Of a stretch of 37,550 nt of DNA, positions 7,471 to 15,195 are shown in pieces (within the stretch, counting starts at the first letter, position 1; the number at the start of each line of letters is the position of its first letter). The notes beneath the pieces were generated by a model. The model searched no databases. It saw only the letters and a program-made list of their open reading frames with translations, and was not told the DNA's origin. Source of the stretch: Paracoccaceae bacterium (GTDB lineage: Bacteria; Pseudomonadota; Alphaproteobacteria; Rhodobacterales; Rhodobacteraceae); contig JAFGTV010000018.1 of NCBI GenBank assembly GCA_016938875.1, forward strand, positions 1 through 37,550. Reading direction: 5' to 3'. Position numbers and translations under genes: made by a program.

Positions 7471-8733
7471 ATGCGTCGAGTGGTTGTGACGGGGCTGGGC
7501 ATGGTTACCCCCCTGGCCTGCGGGGTCGAGGAAACCTGGAAGCGGCTCTTGGATGGGCAATCGGGCATCGGCACGATCACCCGCTTTGACGCCTCGCGGC
7601 TGGTGACGAATTACGCCGCCGAGGTTCCCTATGGCGATGGCTCTGACGGCACGTTCAATCCCGACGACTGGATGGAACCGAAAGAGCGGCGCAAGGTCGA
7701 CGATTTCATCCTGTATGGCATGGCGGCGGCAACGCAGGCGGTGACGGATTCGGGCTGGGTCGCGCAAACCGACCACGACAAGGAACGCACCGGGGTGATG
7801 ATCGGGTCGGGCATCGGGGGATTGAACTCGATCGCGGAAACCGCCGTGCTGATCCATGAACGCGGCCCGCGCCGGGTGTCGCCGTTTTTCATTCCGGGCG
7901 CGCTGATCAACCTGGTGTCGGGGCAGGTGTCGATCCGCTTCGGCTTCAAGGGGCCGAACCATGCGGTGGTGACGGCCTGTTCGACGGGCGCGCATGCCAT
8001 TGGCGATGCGGCGCGGCTGATCCAGTTTGGCGACGCCGACGTGATGGTGGCCGGTGGCGCCGAAAGCCCGCTGTCGGAAATCGGCATCGCCGGGTTCAAC
8101 GCCGCGCGGGCGCTGTCGACCAAGCGCGGTGACGATCCGCAATCGGCCTCGCGGCCCTGGGACGCGGATCGCGACGGCTTCGTGATGGGCGAGGGGGCCG
8201 GTATCGTCGTGCTGGAGGAATACGAGCACGCCAAGGCGCGCGGCGCCAAGATCTATGCCGAGGTTCTGGGCTATGGGATGTCGGGGGATGCCTATCACAT
8301 CACCGCCCCGGCCGAGGATGGCGATGGCGCGTTCCGCTCGATGATGGCGGCGCTGAACCGGGCGGGGTTGCGCCCGGCGGATGTGGATTACATCAACGCC
8401 CACGGCACCTCGACCATGGCCGACACGATCGAGCTGAGCGCGGTGGAACGGATGCTGGGCGACGCGGTGGAAAAGGCCACGATGTCCTCGACCAAATCCT
8501 CGATCGGGCACCTGTTGGGGGCTGCGGGCGCGGTCGAGGCGATCTTTGGCATTCTGGCGCTGCGCGACCAGGTGGCCCCCGCCACGCTGAACCTGGACAC
8601 CCCGCCCGAGGGCGCGCGTCTGGACCTGGCGCCCAAGGTGCCGGTGAAGCGCAAGATCGACGTGGTTCTGTCCAACTCGTTCGGGTTTGGCGGCACAAAT
8701 GCGTCGCTGGTTCTGGGGCGCGGTGAGATCTGA
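7471..8733 (+). CDS. fabF: Beta-ketoacyl-ACP synthase II
   Basis: A 420-residue condensing enzyme that adds two carbons from malonyl-ACP to acyl-ACP. The thiolase-fold triad is visible: Cys-170 in VVTACSTGAHAIGDA, His-311 in NAHGTSTMADT and His-347 in SSIGHLLGAAGAVE. The C-terminal NSFGFGGTNASLVL is also typical. The start at 7471 gives MRRVVVTGLGMVTPL and has AAGGAG at 7459-7464; the longer frame from 7402 adds unrelated residues. Its stop TGA shares one base with the mltG ATG, so the two are translationally coupled. Confidence 0.97.
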   Translation: MRRVVVTGLGMVTPLACGVEETWKRLLDGQSGIGTITRFDASRLVTNYAAEVPYGDGSDGTFNPDDWMEPKERRKVDDFILYGMAAATQAVTDSGWVAQTDHDKERTGVMIGSGIGGLNSIAETAVLIHERGPRRVSPFFIPGALINLVSGQVSIRFGFKGPNHAVVTACSTGAHAIGDAARLIQFGDADVMVAGGAESPLSEIGIAGFNAARALSTKRGDDPQSASRPWDADRDGFVMGEGAGIVVLEEYEHAKARGAKIYAEVLGYGMSGDAYHITAPAEDGDGAFRSMMAALNRAGLRPADVDYINAHGTSTMADTIELSAVERMLGDAVEKATMSSTKSSIGHLLGAAGAVEAIFGILALRDQVAPATLNLDTPPEGARLDLAPKVPVKRKIDVVLSNSFGFGGTNASLVLGRGEI

Positions 8734-9884
8734 TGTGGCGCTCGGTGGCCTCGAACGCGCTGACGCTGTTCATCGTCGTGCTGGTTCTGGCGGGCGGCGT
8801 GGTGATGTGGGGCCAGCGGCAATATACCGGCCCCGGCCCGCTTGAGGCGCCGATCTGTTTGCGGGTCGAGCCGGGATCGACCATGACGCGGGTATCGCGC
8901 GACCTGGCCGCGACGGGGGCGATTTCCAACCCGTCGATCTTTCGGCTGGGGGCGCAATACACCGAGAAGTCCAGCCTGCTGAAAGCGGGCAGTTTCCTGG
9001 TGCAGCCCGGCAGTTCGATGCAGGACATCGTGGATACGGTGACCCGCGGCGGTCGCTCGACCTGCGGCACCGAGGTCAATTTCCGCATCGGCATCCTGAG
9101 CGCCGAGGTGCAGGTGCGCGAACTGGACCCCGCCACCAGCCGTTATGTCGAAGTGCTGGCCTTTGACCCGGGCGCCGAGATCCCCGAGGGATATGGCGCG
9201 GTGATCGCCCAGCCCGATCTGCGCTACCGCGTGACCCTGGCCGAGGGCGTGACCAGCTGGCAGGTGATCGAAGAGTTGAAATCGGCCGATTTCCTGGTTG
9301 GAGATGTCACCGATCTGCCCCCCGAGGGCAGCCTGTCGCCCGACAGCTATGAGGTGCCGCGCGGCACCGCCCGCGCCGATCTGGTGGCGCAAATGCAGGC
9401 CCGTCAGGAACAGATCCTGCAAGAGCTGTGGGCGCAGCGCGCCCCCGACCTGCCGCTGGAGACGCCGCAGCAGGCGCTGGTTCTGGCCTCTATCGTGGAA
9501 AAGGAAACCGGCATCCCCGAGGAACGCCGCCAGGTGGCCAGTGTTTTTGTCAACCGGCTGAAACAGGGGATCCGGTTGCAGACCGATCCCACGGTGATCT
9601 ATGGGCTGACCAAGGGGCAGGGCGCGCTGGGCCGGGGATTGCGGCAAAGCGAGCTGCGTTCGGACACGCCGTGGAACACCTATGTGATCGAGGGGCTGCC
9701 GCCCACGCCGATCGCGAATCCCGGCCGCGCCTCGATCGCGGCGGCGCTGGACCCCGAAAAGACCGATTACCTGTTCTTCGTGGCCGACGGCACGGGGGGG
9801 CACGCGTTTTCCGAAACCCTGGCCGGGCATAACCGCAACGTCGCCAAATGGCGCGAGATCGAGGCGGGCCGGAGTGCGGATTGA
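8733..9884 (+). CDS. mltG: Endolytic transglycosylase MltG (YceG family)
   Basis: A 383-residue inner-membrane enzyme that cleaves nascent peptidoglycan strands and is thought to end glycan elongation. One N-terminal transmembrane helix lies at about residues 8-27. A LysM-like region follows and then the YceG domain. The catalytic motif LASIVEKETG lies at about 251-260, with glutamates 256 and 258, followed by the typical RRQVASVFVNRL and LQTDPTVIYGL. It starts on the last base of the fabF stop. It is the last housekeeping gene before the GTA promoter. Confidence 0.95.
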   Translation: MWRSVASNALTLFIVVLVLAGGVVMWGQRQYTGPGPLEAPICLRVEPGSTMTRVSRDLAATGAISNPSIFRLGAQYTEKSSLLKAGSFLVQPGSSMQDIVDTVTRGGRSTCGTEVNFRIGILSAEVQVRELDPATSRYVEVLAFDPGAEIPEGYGAVIAQPDLRYRVTLAEGVTSWQVIEELKSADFLVGDVTDLPPEGSLSPDSYEVPRGTARADLVAQMQARQEQILQELWAQRAPDLPLETPQQALVLASIVEKETGIPEERRQVASVFVNRLKQGIRLQTDPTVIYGLTKGQGALGRGLRQSELRSDTPWNTYVIEGLPPTPIANPGRASIAAALDPEKTDYLFFVADGTGGHAFSETLAGHNRNVAKWREIEAGRSAD

Positions 9885-9894
9885 GGGGAAGGTT

Positions 9895-9912
9895 TTGTTA
9901 ACCCATTGTTAA
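9895..9912 (+). promoter_or_regulatory. CtrA-type box upstream of the GTA promoter
   Basis: TTAA (9898-9901), seven bases and TTAA (9909-9912) match the full TTAA-N7-TTAA site of the alphaproteobacterial cell-cycle regulator CtrA. The same bases form a direct repeat, TTGTTAA at 9895-9901 and 9906-9912, with an 11-bp period, so both copies face the same side of the helix. The site lies about 11-29 bp upstream of the -35 hexamer. CtrA is known to control GTA production in Rhodobacter; direct binding here is inference. Confidence 0.6.
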
Positions 9913-9923
9913 GAATAAACATC

Positions 9924-9952
9924 TTGACTCTGCGTGCGCCCTGAAGTATACC
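9924..9952 (+). promoter_or_regulatory. GTA cluster promoter
   Basis: TTGACT (9924-9929), a 17-bp spacer and TATACC (9947-9952) form one of the best promoter matches in the window, with a start expected near 9,959. It is embedded in a locally AT-rich stretch in otherwise GC-rich DNA. The first GTA gene begins about 97 nt downstream. Confidence 0.7.
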
Positions 9953-9977
9953 TTGGGGCAAGCTGGAAGACGTGGGC

Positions 9978-10011
9978 AAGCGGCACGGGGGTGACCCCGG
10001 TGCCGCTTTTT
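9978..10011 (+). terminator. Intrinsic terminator in the GTA 5' leader (possible attenuator)
   Basis: A 12-bp stem with one bulged G: AGCGGCAC plus GGGG (9979-9990) pairs with CCCC plus GTGCCGCT (9995-10007). The loop is the GNRA tetraloop GTGA, and five T end at 10011. It lies downstream of the GTA promoter and 44 nt before g1, so RNA started at about 9,959 would end after about 50 nt unless terminated transcription is prevented. It can also stop readthrough from mltG. Confidence 0.85.
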
Positions 10012-10055
10012 CATGTCTCCCCTGCGGCGGGGCAGGAGAGGCAGGCAATCAGAAC

Positions 10056-10409
10056 ATGGCATTGATCACGACCCCGGCGGGGGGCGATGCGGCGGCTCAG
10101 GCGGTGCTTGAGGAAGCCGAGGAACATTACCGGCGCACGATCCGCGCGCTTCATACCATCATCGAAGAGGTTGAGGCCGGTCAAACGGCCCGGGCGCGCG
10201 AGCTGAAGGGCGCGCTGAGCGATCTCGGCAAGGCGGCCCAGACCGCGTTTGACGAAAGGGTACGAGTTGAAAAGCGTCTCAGAACAGAAACCGGAATCGT
10301 TCACGAGTATGCGCTCGACCTCGACGCAGCCCGCGTTGAGATCGGGCGCCGACTGGATCGCCTGCGCGACGCGCAGCGAGCAGGATGCCTTTCTGGAGAG
10401 CCTGAGTGA
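10056..10409 (+). CDS. g1: GTA small terminase-like protein g1
   Basis: A 117-residue soluble protein at the start of the GTA cluster. It is helical and rich in Ala, Glu and Arg (EEAEEHYRRTIRALHTIIEEVEAGQ, then a probable coiled coil around ERVRVEKRLRTETG). In Rhodobacter capsulatus the protein in this position acts as the small terminase subunit that helps the motor engage DNA; GTA packaging shows little sequence preference. The identification rests on position, size and helical character. The start follows GGCAGGAGAGGCAG, 44 nt after the leader terminator. Its 3' end overlaps the likely start of g2 by about 100 nt. Confidence 0.82.
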   Translation: MALITTPAGGDAAAQAVLEEAEEHYRRTIRALHTIIEEVEAGQTARARELKGALSDLGKAAQTAFDERVRVEKRLRTETGIVHEYALDLDAARVEIGRRLDRLRDAQRAGCLSGEPE

Positions 10410-11679
10410 GGGCGCGCTGCTGGCGCTGCCTTACCTGTTCGAGTTCTGGGCGCTGCCGCATCAGTTGCCGCCCCAGGGTGACTGGCGATCTTGGGTGATC
10501 ATGGGCGGGCGTGGCGCGGGCAAGACGCGCGCGGGCGCCGAATGGGTCCGCGCCGAGGTCGAAGGCGCGCGGCCGCTGGATGTGGGCCGCTCGCGCCGGG
10601 TGGCGCTGGTGGGCGAGACGGTCGATCAGGTCCGCGAGGTGATGGTCTTTGGCGACAGCGGCATCCTGGCCTGTTCGCCCCCCGATCGCCGCCCCAAATG
10701 GGAGGCCACGCGGCGCCGGCTGATCTGGCCCAACGGGGCGGTGGCGCAGGTGTTTTCGGCCCATGATCCGGAATCGCTGCGCGGCCCGCAATTCGATGCG
10801 GCCTGGGCCGATGAACTGGCCAAGTGGAAAAAGGCCGAGGAAACCTGGGATATGCTGCAATTCGGGCTGCGGCTGGGGCCAAGTCCGCGCCAGTGCATCA
10901 CCACCACCCCGCGCAATGTCGGGGTGTTGCGGACGATCCTGGCCAACCCCTCGACCGTGGTGACCCACGCCCCGACCGAGGCCAACCGGGCCAACCTGGC
11001 GGCCTCGTTCCTGGCCGAGGTGCGGGCGCGCTATGCCGGCACACGGCTGGGTCGGCAAGAGTTGGACGGCGTGCTGCTGGAAGAGGCCGAGGGCGCGCTG
11101 TGGTCACTGGCCCGGCTAGAGGCCGCGCGGCTGGACACGGCCCCGGCACTGGACCGGATCGTGGTCGCGGTGGACCCGCCGGTGACCGGCCATGCCGGGT
11201 CGGACGAATGCGGGATCGTGGTCGTCGGCGCCACCACCCAGGGTCCGGTGCAGGACTGGCGTGCCGTGGTGCTGGAGGATGCCAGCGTGTCGGGGGCCGC
11301 CCCCAGCGTCTGGGCCGAGGCCGCGATCGCCGCGATGGAGCGGCACGGCGCCGAGCGGTTGGTGGCCGAGGTCAACCAGGGCGGCGACCTGGTGGAAAGC
11401 GTGATCCGGCAGATCGACCCGCTGGTGCCGTTTCGCGCGGTGCGCGCGGCGCGGGGCAAGGTGGCGCGGGCCGAACCGGTCGCGGCGCTTTATGAACAGG
11501 GCCGGGTGGCCCATCTGCGCGGTCTGGACAAGCTGGAGGACCAGATGTGCCGCCTGACCGGGCGCGGCTATGAGGGGCGCGGCAGTCCCGACCGGGTCGA
11601 TGCGCTGGTCTGGGCGATCCACGAGCTGATGATTGTCCCCGCCGCCCAGTGGCGCCGCCCGCGCGTGCGCAGCCTTTGA
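10309..11679 (+). CDS. g2: GTA large terminase g2
   Basis: A 456-residue DNA-packaging ATPase/nuclease that drives host DNA into GTA heads. From the ATG at 10309, the Walker A motif GGRGAGKT is at 66-73 and the Walker B region FDAAWADEL at 162-170. The C-terminal RNaseH-like nuclease begins near VVAVDPPVTG with the later Asp-rich SDECGIVVVG segment. The N terminus is uncertain: ATG 10309 has no strong ribosome site, an ATG-free region follows, and an earlier in-frame start exists at 10249. Conserved sequence starts around AFLESLSEGALLALPY, inside all options. The following intergenic region contains a terminator. Confidence 0.93.
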   Translation: MRSTSTQPALRSGADWIACATRSEQDAFLESLSEGALLALPYLFEFWALPHQLPPQGDWRSWVIMGGRGAGKTRAGAEWVRAEVEGARPLDVGRSRRVALVGETVDQVREVMVFGDSGILACSPPDRRPKWEATRRRLIWPNGAVAQVFSAHDPESLRGPQFDAAWADELAKWKKAEETWDMLQFGLRLGPSPRQCITTTPRNVGVLRTILANPSTVVTHAPTEANRANLAASFLAEVRARYAGTRLGRQELDGVLLEEAEGALWSLARLEAARLDTAPALDRIVVAVDPPVTGHAGSDECGIVVVGATTQGPVQDWRAVVLEDASVSGAAPSVWAEAAIAAMERHGAERLVAEVNQGGDLVESVIRQIDPLVPFRAVRAARGKVARAEPVAALYEQGRVAHLRGLDKLEDQMCRLTGRGYEGRGSPDRVDALVWAIHELMIVPAAQWRRPRVRSL

Positions 11680-11722
11680 CAAGATGACCGCCGCCCAACC
11701 GGGCGGTGCCGCAGCGATGAGC

Positions 11723-11756
11723 CACCCGTCCCGGGGCAACCGGGGGCGGGTGTTTT
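11723..11756 (+). terminator. Intrinsic terminator between g2 and g3
   Basis: CACCCGTCCCGG (11723-11734) pairs with CCGGGGGCGGGTG (11740-11752), with one bulged G, a G-U pair and the loop GGCAA, and TTTT follows (11753-11756). It lies inside the GTA gene cluster, 44 nt after g2 and 44 nt before g3, so it would stop transcription between packaging and structural genes unless it is suppressed. Confidence 0.78.
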
Positions 11757-11800
11757 CATGCGGCCCGCATGCGGGCGGCGACAGCCAAACCGGAGGACCA

Positions 11801-13000
11801 ATGCCCATGAAATTCAATATTTTCCGCAGTTCGGACCCGGCAGCACCGGCAACGCGCACCGCGCCCGAGGCCAAGGCCTCGGCCACGGGGGCGGTGATCG
11901 CCTGGGCGGGGGCGGGCCGCGCGGCCTGGAGCCCGCGCGATACCGTGTCGCTGACGCGGGCGGGCTTTACCGGCAACCCGGTGGGGTTTCGCGCGGTCAA
12001 GCTGATCGCCGAGGCCGCCGCCGCCCTGCCGCTGATCTGTCAGGATGCCGAGCGGCGCTATGACACCCATCCGTTGCTGGAGCTGATCGCCCGGCCGAAC
12101 CCCGCCCAGGGCCAGGCCGAGCTGTTCGAGGCGCTCTATGGCCAGCTTTTGCTGTCGGGCAACGCCTATCTGGAGGCCGTCGGCGGCGAGGCGGGGTTGC
12201 CGCACGAGTTGCATGTGCTGCGCGCTGACCGGATGCGGCTGGTGCCCGGCGCCGATGGCTGGCCGGTGGCCTATGACTATGCGGTGGGCGCGCGCAAGCA
12301 CCGGTTCGACATGACCGGCCCGGTCCCGCCGATCTGTCATATCAAGAGCTTTCATCCGCAGGACGACCACTATGGCCTGTCGCCGATGCAGGCGGCGGCC
12401 ACGGCGGTGGATGTGCACAATTCCGCCTCGCGCTGGTCCAAGGCGCTGTTGGACAATGCCGCGCGGCCCTCGGGGGCGATCGTCTATCGCGGTGCCGACG
12501 GTCAGGCCAGCCTGAGCGAGGAACAATATGCCCGGCTTCAGGATGAGATGCTGTCCTATCACCAGGGGGCGGCCAACGCGGGGCGTCCGATGCTGCTGGA
12601 GGGGGGGCTGGACTGGAAGCCGATGGGCTTTTCGCCCTCGGACATGGAATTCCAGAAAACCAAGGAGGCCGCTGCACGCGAAATCGCCGTGGCCTTTGGG
12701 GTGCCGCCGATGATCCTGGGCATGCCCGGGGACGCCACCTATGCCAATTACCAGGAGGCCAACCGTGCCTTTTACCGGCTGACCGTGGTGCCGCTGGTGG
12801 CCAAGGTCGCCGGGGCGGTGGCCGACTTCCTGGGCCGCCATGCCGGAGAGCCGGTGCGCCTGCGCCCCGATCTGGACCAGGTGCCGGCGCTGGCCGCCGA
12901 ACGCGACGGCCAGTGGAAGCGCATCGCGGCGGCGGAGTTTCTGACCGAAGAGGAAAAACGCGCCCTGCTGGGCCTGCCGAAGCGACCGGAGGGCGCATGA
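11801..13000 (+). CDS. g3: GTA portal protein g3
   Basis: A 399-residue HK97-family portal, which forms the dodecameric ring at the head vertex through which DNA passes. Typical sequences are NPVGFRAVKLIAEAAAALPL near residue 60, HPLLELIARPNPAQGQAELFEALYGQLLLSGNAY at about 85-120, and the C-terminal AFGVPPMILGMPGDATYANYQEANRAFYRLTVVPL segment that marks the family. GGAGG (11792-11796) is 4 nt from the ATG at 11801 and 10 nt from the in-frame ATG at 11807, so the start may be two codons later. It overlaps g3.5 by four bases (ATGA). Confidence 0.94.
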   Translation: MPMKFNIFRSSDPAAPATRTAPEAKASATGAVIAWAGAGRAAWSPRDTVSLTRAGFTGNPVGFRAVKLIAEAAAALPLICQDAERRYDTHPLLELIARPNPAQGQAELFEALYGQLLLSGNAYLEAVGGEAGLPHELHVLRADRMRLVPGADGWPVAYDYAVGARKHRFDMTGPVPPICHIKSFHPQDDHYGLSPMQAAATAVDVHNSASRWSKALLDNAARPSGAIVYRGADGQASLSEEQYARLQDEMLSYHQGAANAGRPMLLEGGLDWKPMGFSPSDMEFQKTKEAAAREIAVAFGVPPMILGMPGDATYANYQEANRAFYRLTVVPLVAKVAGAVADFLGRHAGEPVRLRPDLDQVPALAAERDGQWKRIAAAEFLTEEEKRALLGLPKRPEGA

Positions 13001-13239
13001 GCGCGGCGGCCGAAAGGTCGGGGTCGCGCTTTCTCTATGCACCGTTCGAGGTGGCCAACGCCCGGATCGACGCCAACGAGCGCGTCGCCCAGGAACGCTG
13101 GCTGGCGCTCGAATACCGGCTGGGCCGGATCGATACCGCGCTGGAACGCATGGAAAAGCGCATGTGGCTGACCGTCTACGGCGTGGTGGCGGTGATTTTG
13201 GCCGAGGGCGTGGCGTCGCTGCTGGCGATCACGCCGTGA
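12997..13239 (+). CDS. g3.5: GTA protein g3.5, small protein with a C-terminal hydrophobic segment
   Basis: An 80-residue protein between portal and protease, the place of orfg3.5 in RcGTA. It has a polar helical part (ANARIDANERVAQERWLALEYRLGRIDTALERMEKRM, likely coiled coil) and a hydrophobic C terminus, LTVYGVVAVILAEGVASLLAI, which may be membrane-inserted. Its role in the particle is not established from sequence. The ATG overlaps the g3 stop (ATGA), so translation is coupled. Confidence 0.82.
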   Translation: MSAAAERSGSRFLYAPFEVANARIDANERVAQERWLALEYRLGRIDTALERMEKRMWLTVYGVVAVILAEGVASLLAITP

Positions 13240-13252
13240 AAGGGGAGTTTCG

Positions 13253-13816
13253 ATGATCGGATACGACACGGGCACGGGGCTGGAGCGCAAGTTCTGCCAG
13301 CCGGAGGCGCCGCTGAGCCTGAGCAAGGGGGCGGTGATCGAGGGCTATGCCTCGCTCTTTGGGGCGGTGGATCAGGGCGGCGACATCGTGCAGGCGGGCG
13401 CCTATGGGCGCTGCCTGACGCGGCTGGCGGGCGAGGGGCGGCGGGTCAAGATGCTGTGGCAGCACGACCCGACCCAGCCCATCGGCATCTGGGACGAGGT
13501 GCGCGAAGACGCCCGCGGCCTGTATGTCAAGGGCCGGTTGCTGGCGGATGTGGCGCGCGGCCGAGAGGCGGCGGCGCTGGTCACGGCGGGGGCGATCGAC
13601 GGGCTGTCGATCGGCTATCGCACGAAACGTGCCGAAAAAGATGCAAGCGGGCGCCGGCTCTTGTCCGAGCTGGAGCTGTGGGAGGTGTCTTTGGTGACCT
13701 TTCCGATGCTTGCCGATGCGCGTGTGGGGGCCAAGGCCGATGACGGGGCCGAGGCCATCCTGCGCGAGATGGCGGAGGCCTTTGCAGGCGCCCGCCGCGC
13801 GCTGGCCGAGGGCTGA
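13253..13816 (+). CDS. g4: GTA prohead protease g4
   Basis: A 187-residue serine protease of the HK97 prohead (U35) family that cuts the capsid protein during head maturation. Family features are EGYASLFGAVDQGGDIV at about 30-45, the probable catalytic His-71 in LWQHDP, Ser-119 in DGLSIGYR, and the ELELWEVSLVTFPML strand at about 140-152. AGGGGAG lies just before the ATG. It sits directly upstream of the capsid gene, its substrate. Confidence 0.94.
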   Translation: MIGYDTGTGLERKFCQPEAPLSLSKGAVIEGYASLFGAVDQGGDIVQAGAYGRCLTRLAGEGRRVKMLWQHDPTQPIGIWDEVREDARGLYVKGRLLADVARGREAAALVTAGAIDGLSIGYRTKRAEKDASGRRLLSELELWEVSLVTFPMLADARVGAKADDGAEAILREMAEAFAGARRALAEG

Positions 13817-13857
13817 GCCCTGGGCCCGAAACGGACCGACCTCAGAGGACGTGAGAG

Positions 13858-15043
13858 ATGAGCGAGACCCAGACCAAGGCCGCCGCGGGACAGGCCCCCG
13901 CGGCGGAAATGAAACAGGCCCTGAGCGGGTTCCTGAGCGATTTCAGGGGCTTTCAGGACGATGTGAAATCCAGACTTCAACAACAGGAAGAGCGACTGAT
14001 CATGCTGGACCGGAAATCCCAATTTGCCACCACCGCCAATGCGCGTCCCGCGCTGTCGCGCAGCGCCGACATCGAAGCGCCGCACCAGAAAGCCTTTGGC
14101 GCCTATCTGCGCACGGGCGATGACGACGGCCTGCGCGGCCTGGAAATCGAGGGCAAGGCGATGTCCTCGGCGGTGGCAGGCGACGGCGGCTATCTGGTCG
14201 ATCCGCAGACCGCCGACACCATCAAGTCGGTGCTGAAATCCACCGCCTCGATCCGCGCGATCGCCCAGGTCGTCACGGTCGAGGCCACCTCGTATGATGT
14301 GCTGGTGGACCATTCGGACATCGGGTCGGGCTGGGCCAGCGAAACCGCCAACCAGGTGGAAACCGACACCCCCCAGATCGAGCGCGTGACGATCCCGCTG
14401 CACGAGCTGTCGGCCATGCCCAAGGCCAGCCAGCGGCTGCTGGATGACAGCGCCTTTGACATCGAGGGCTGGCTGGCCAGCCGCATCGCCGACAAGTTCT
14501 CGCGCGCCGAGGCCGCGGCGTTCATCAACGGCGATGGCGTGGACAAGCCCAAGGGCATCCTGACCCATCCGCAGGTCGACGACAGCCTGTGGGCCTGGGG
14601 CAGCCTGGGCTATGTGGCCACCGGCACGGATGGCGATTTCGCCCTCGGACGCGGTGTTGGACCTGGTTTATGCGCTGGGGGCGGAATATCGCGCCAATGC
14701 CAGCTTTATCATGAACTCGAAAACCGCAGGTGCGGTGCGCAAGATGAAGGACGCCGATGGCCGGTTCCTGTGGTCCGACGGTCTGGCGGCGGGCGAGCCT
14801 GCACGGCTGCTGGGCTATCCGGTGCTGATCGCCGAGGACATGCCCGACATCGCCTCGGGGGCCGTGGCGGTCGCGTTCGGTGACTTTGCCGCCGACTATA
14901 CCGTGGCCGAGCGTCCCGACCTGCGGGTGCTGCGCGACCCGTTCTCGGCCAAGCCGCATGTGCTGTTCTACGCCACCAAGCGCGTGGGCGGCGATGTCAG
15001 CGACTTTGCCGCGGTCAAGCTGCTGAAGTTCGCGGCGGCCTAA
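13858..15043 (+). pseudogene. g5: GTA major capsid protein g5, frameshifted as sequenced
   Basis: HK97-fold major capsid protein. The first frame runs from 13858 and encodes an N-terminal scaffold-like part (coiled coil LSDFRGFQDDVKSRLQQQEERL) and capsid motifs such as AVAGDGGYLVDPQTADTI, SDIGSGWASE and DKFSRAEAAAFINGDG, up to GTDGDFA near 14,640. The protein then continues in the next frame as PSDAVLDLVYALGAEYRANASFIMNSKTAGAVRKMKD and ends at 15043 with AAVKLLKFAAA. The join lies within about 14,635-14,647 and needs one base removed or two added. A repaired product would have about 394 residues, the usual length. The unshifted frame reads 79 or so unrelated residues to a stop at 14883. Sequencing error and true inactivation are both possible. 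I see no slippery heptamer or in-frame stop that would mark programmed frameshifting. Confidence 0.88.
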
Positions 15044-15059
15044 GGCCCGGTCCGAACCG

Positions 15060-15158
15060 CCGCCCCCGCCACGCGCGGGGGCGGTGCGACGCGCGCCGGG
15101 TCTTTGCCGGTCTGTCCAGCTGTTCCCTCCGTCGGGGTGGGCCGGACCGGCGCGCGTC
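15060..15158 (+). other. Structured spacer between capsid g5 and g6
   Basis: Two strong inverted repeats follow the capsid gene. The first is CCGCCCCCGC (15060-15069) with GCGGGGGCGG (15075-15084), 10 bp with a 5-nt loop. The second is GACGCGCGCCGG (15088-15099) with CCGGCGCGCGTC (15147-15158), 12 bp perfect around a 47-nt interior. Only TTT follows the second, so neither is a classic terminator. RNA stability or partial termination after the most abundant structural gene is an inference. Confidence 0.65.
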
Positions 15159-15195
15159 TTTCGATGCGCGGGGGATGCAAGCGGAGAAAAACCAC

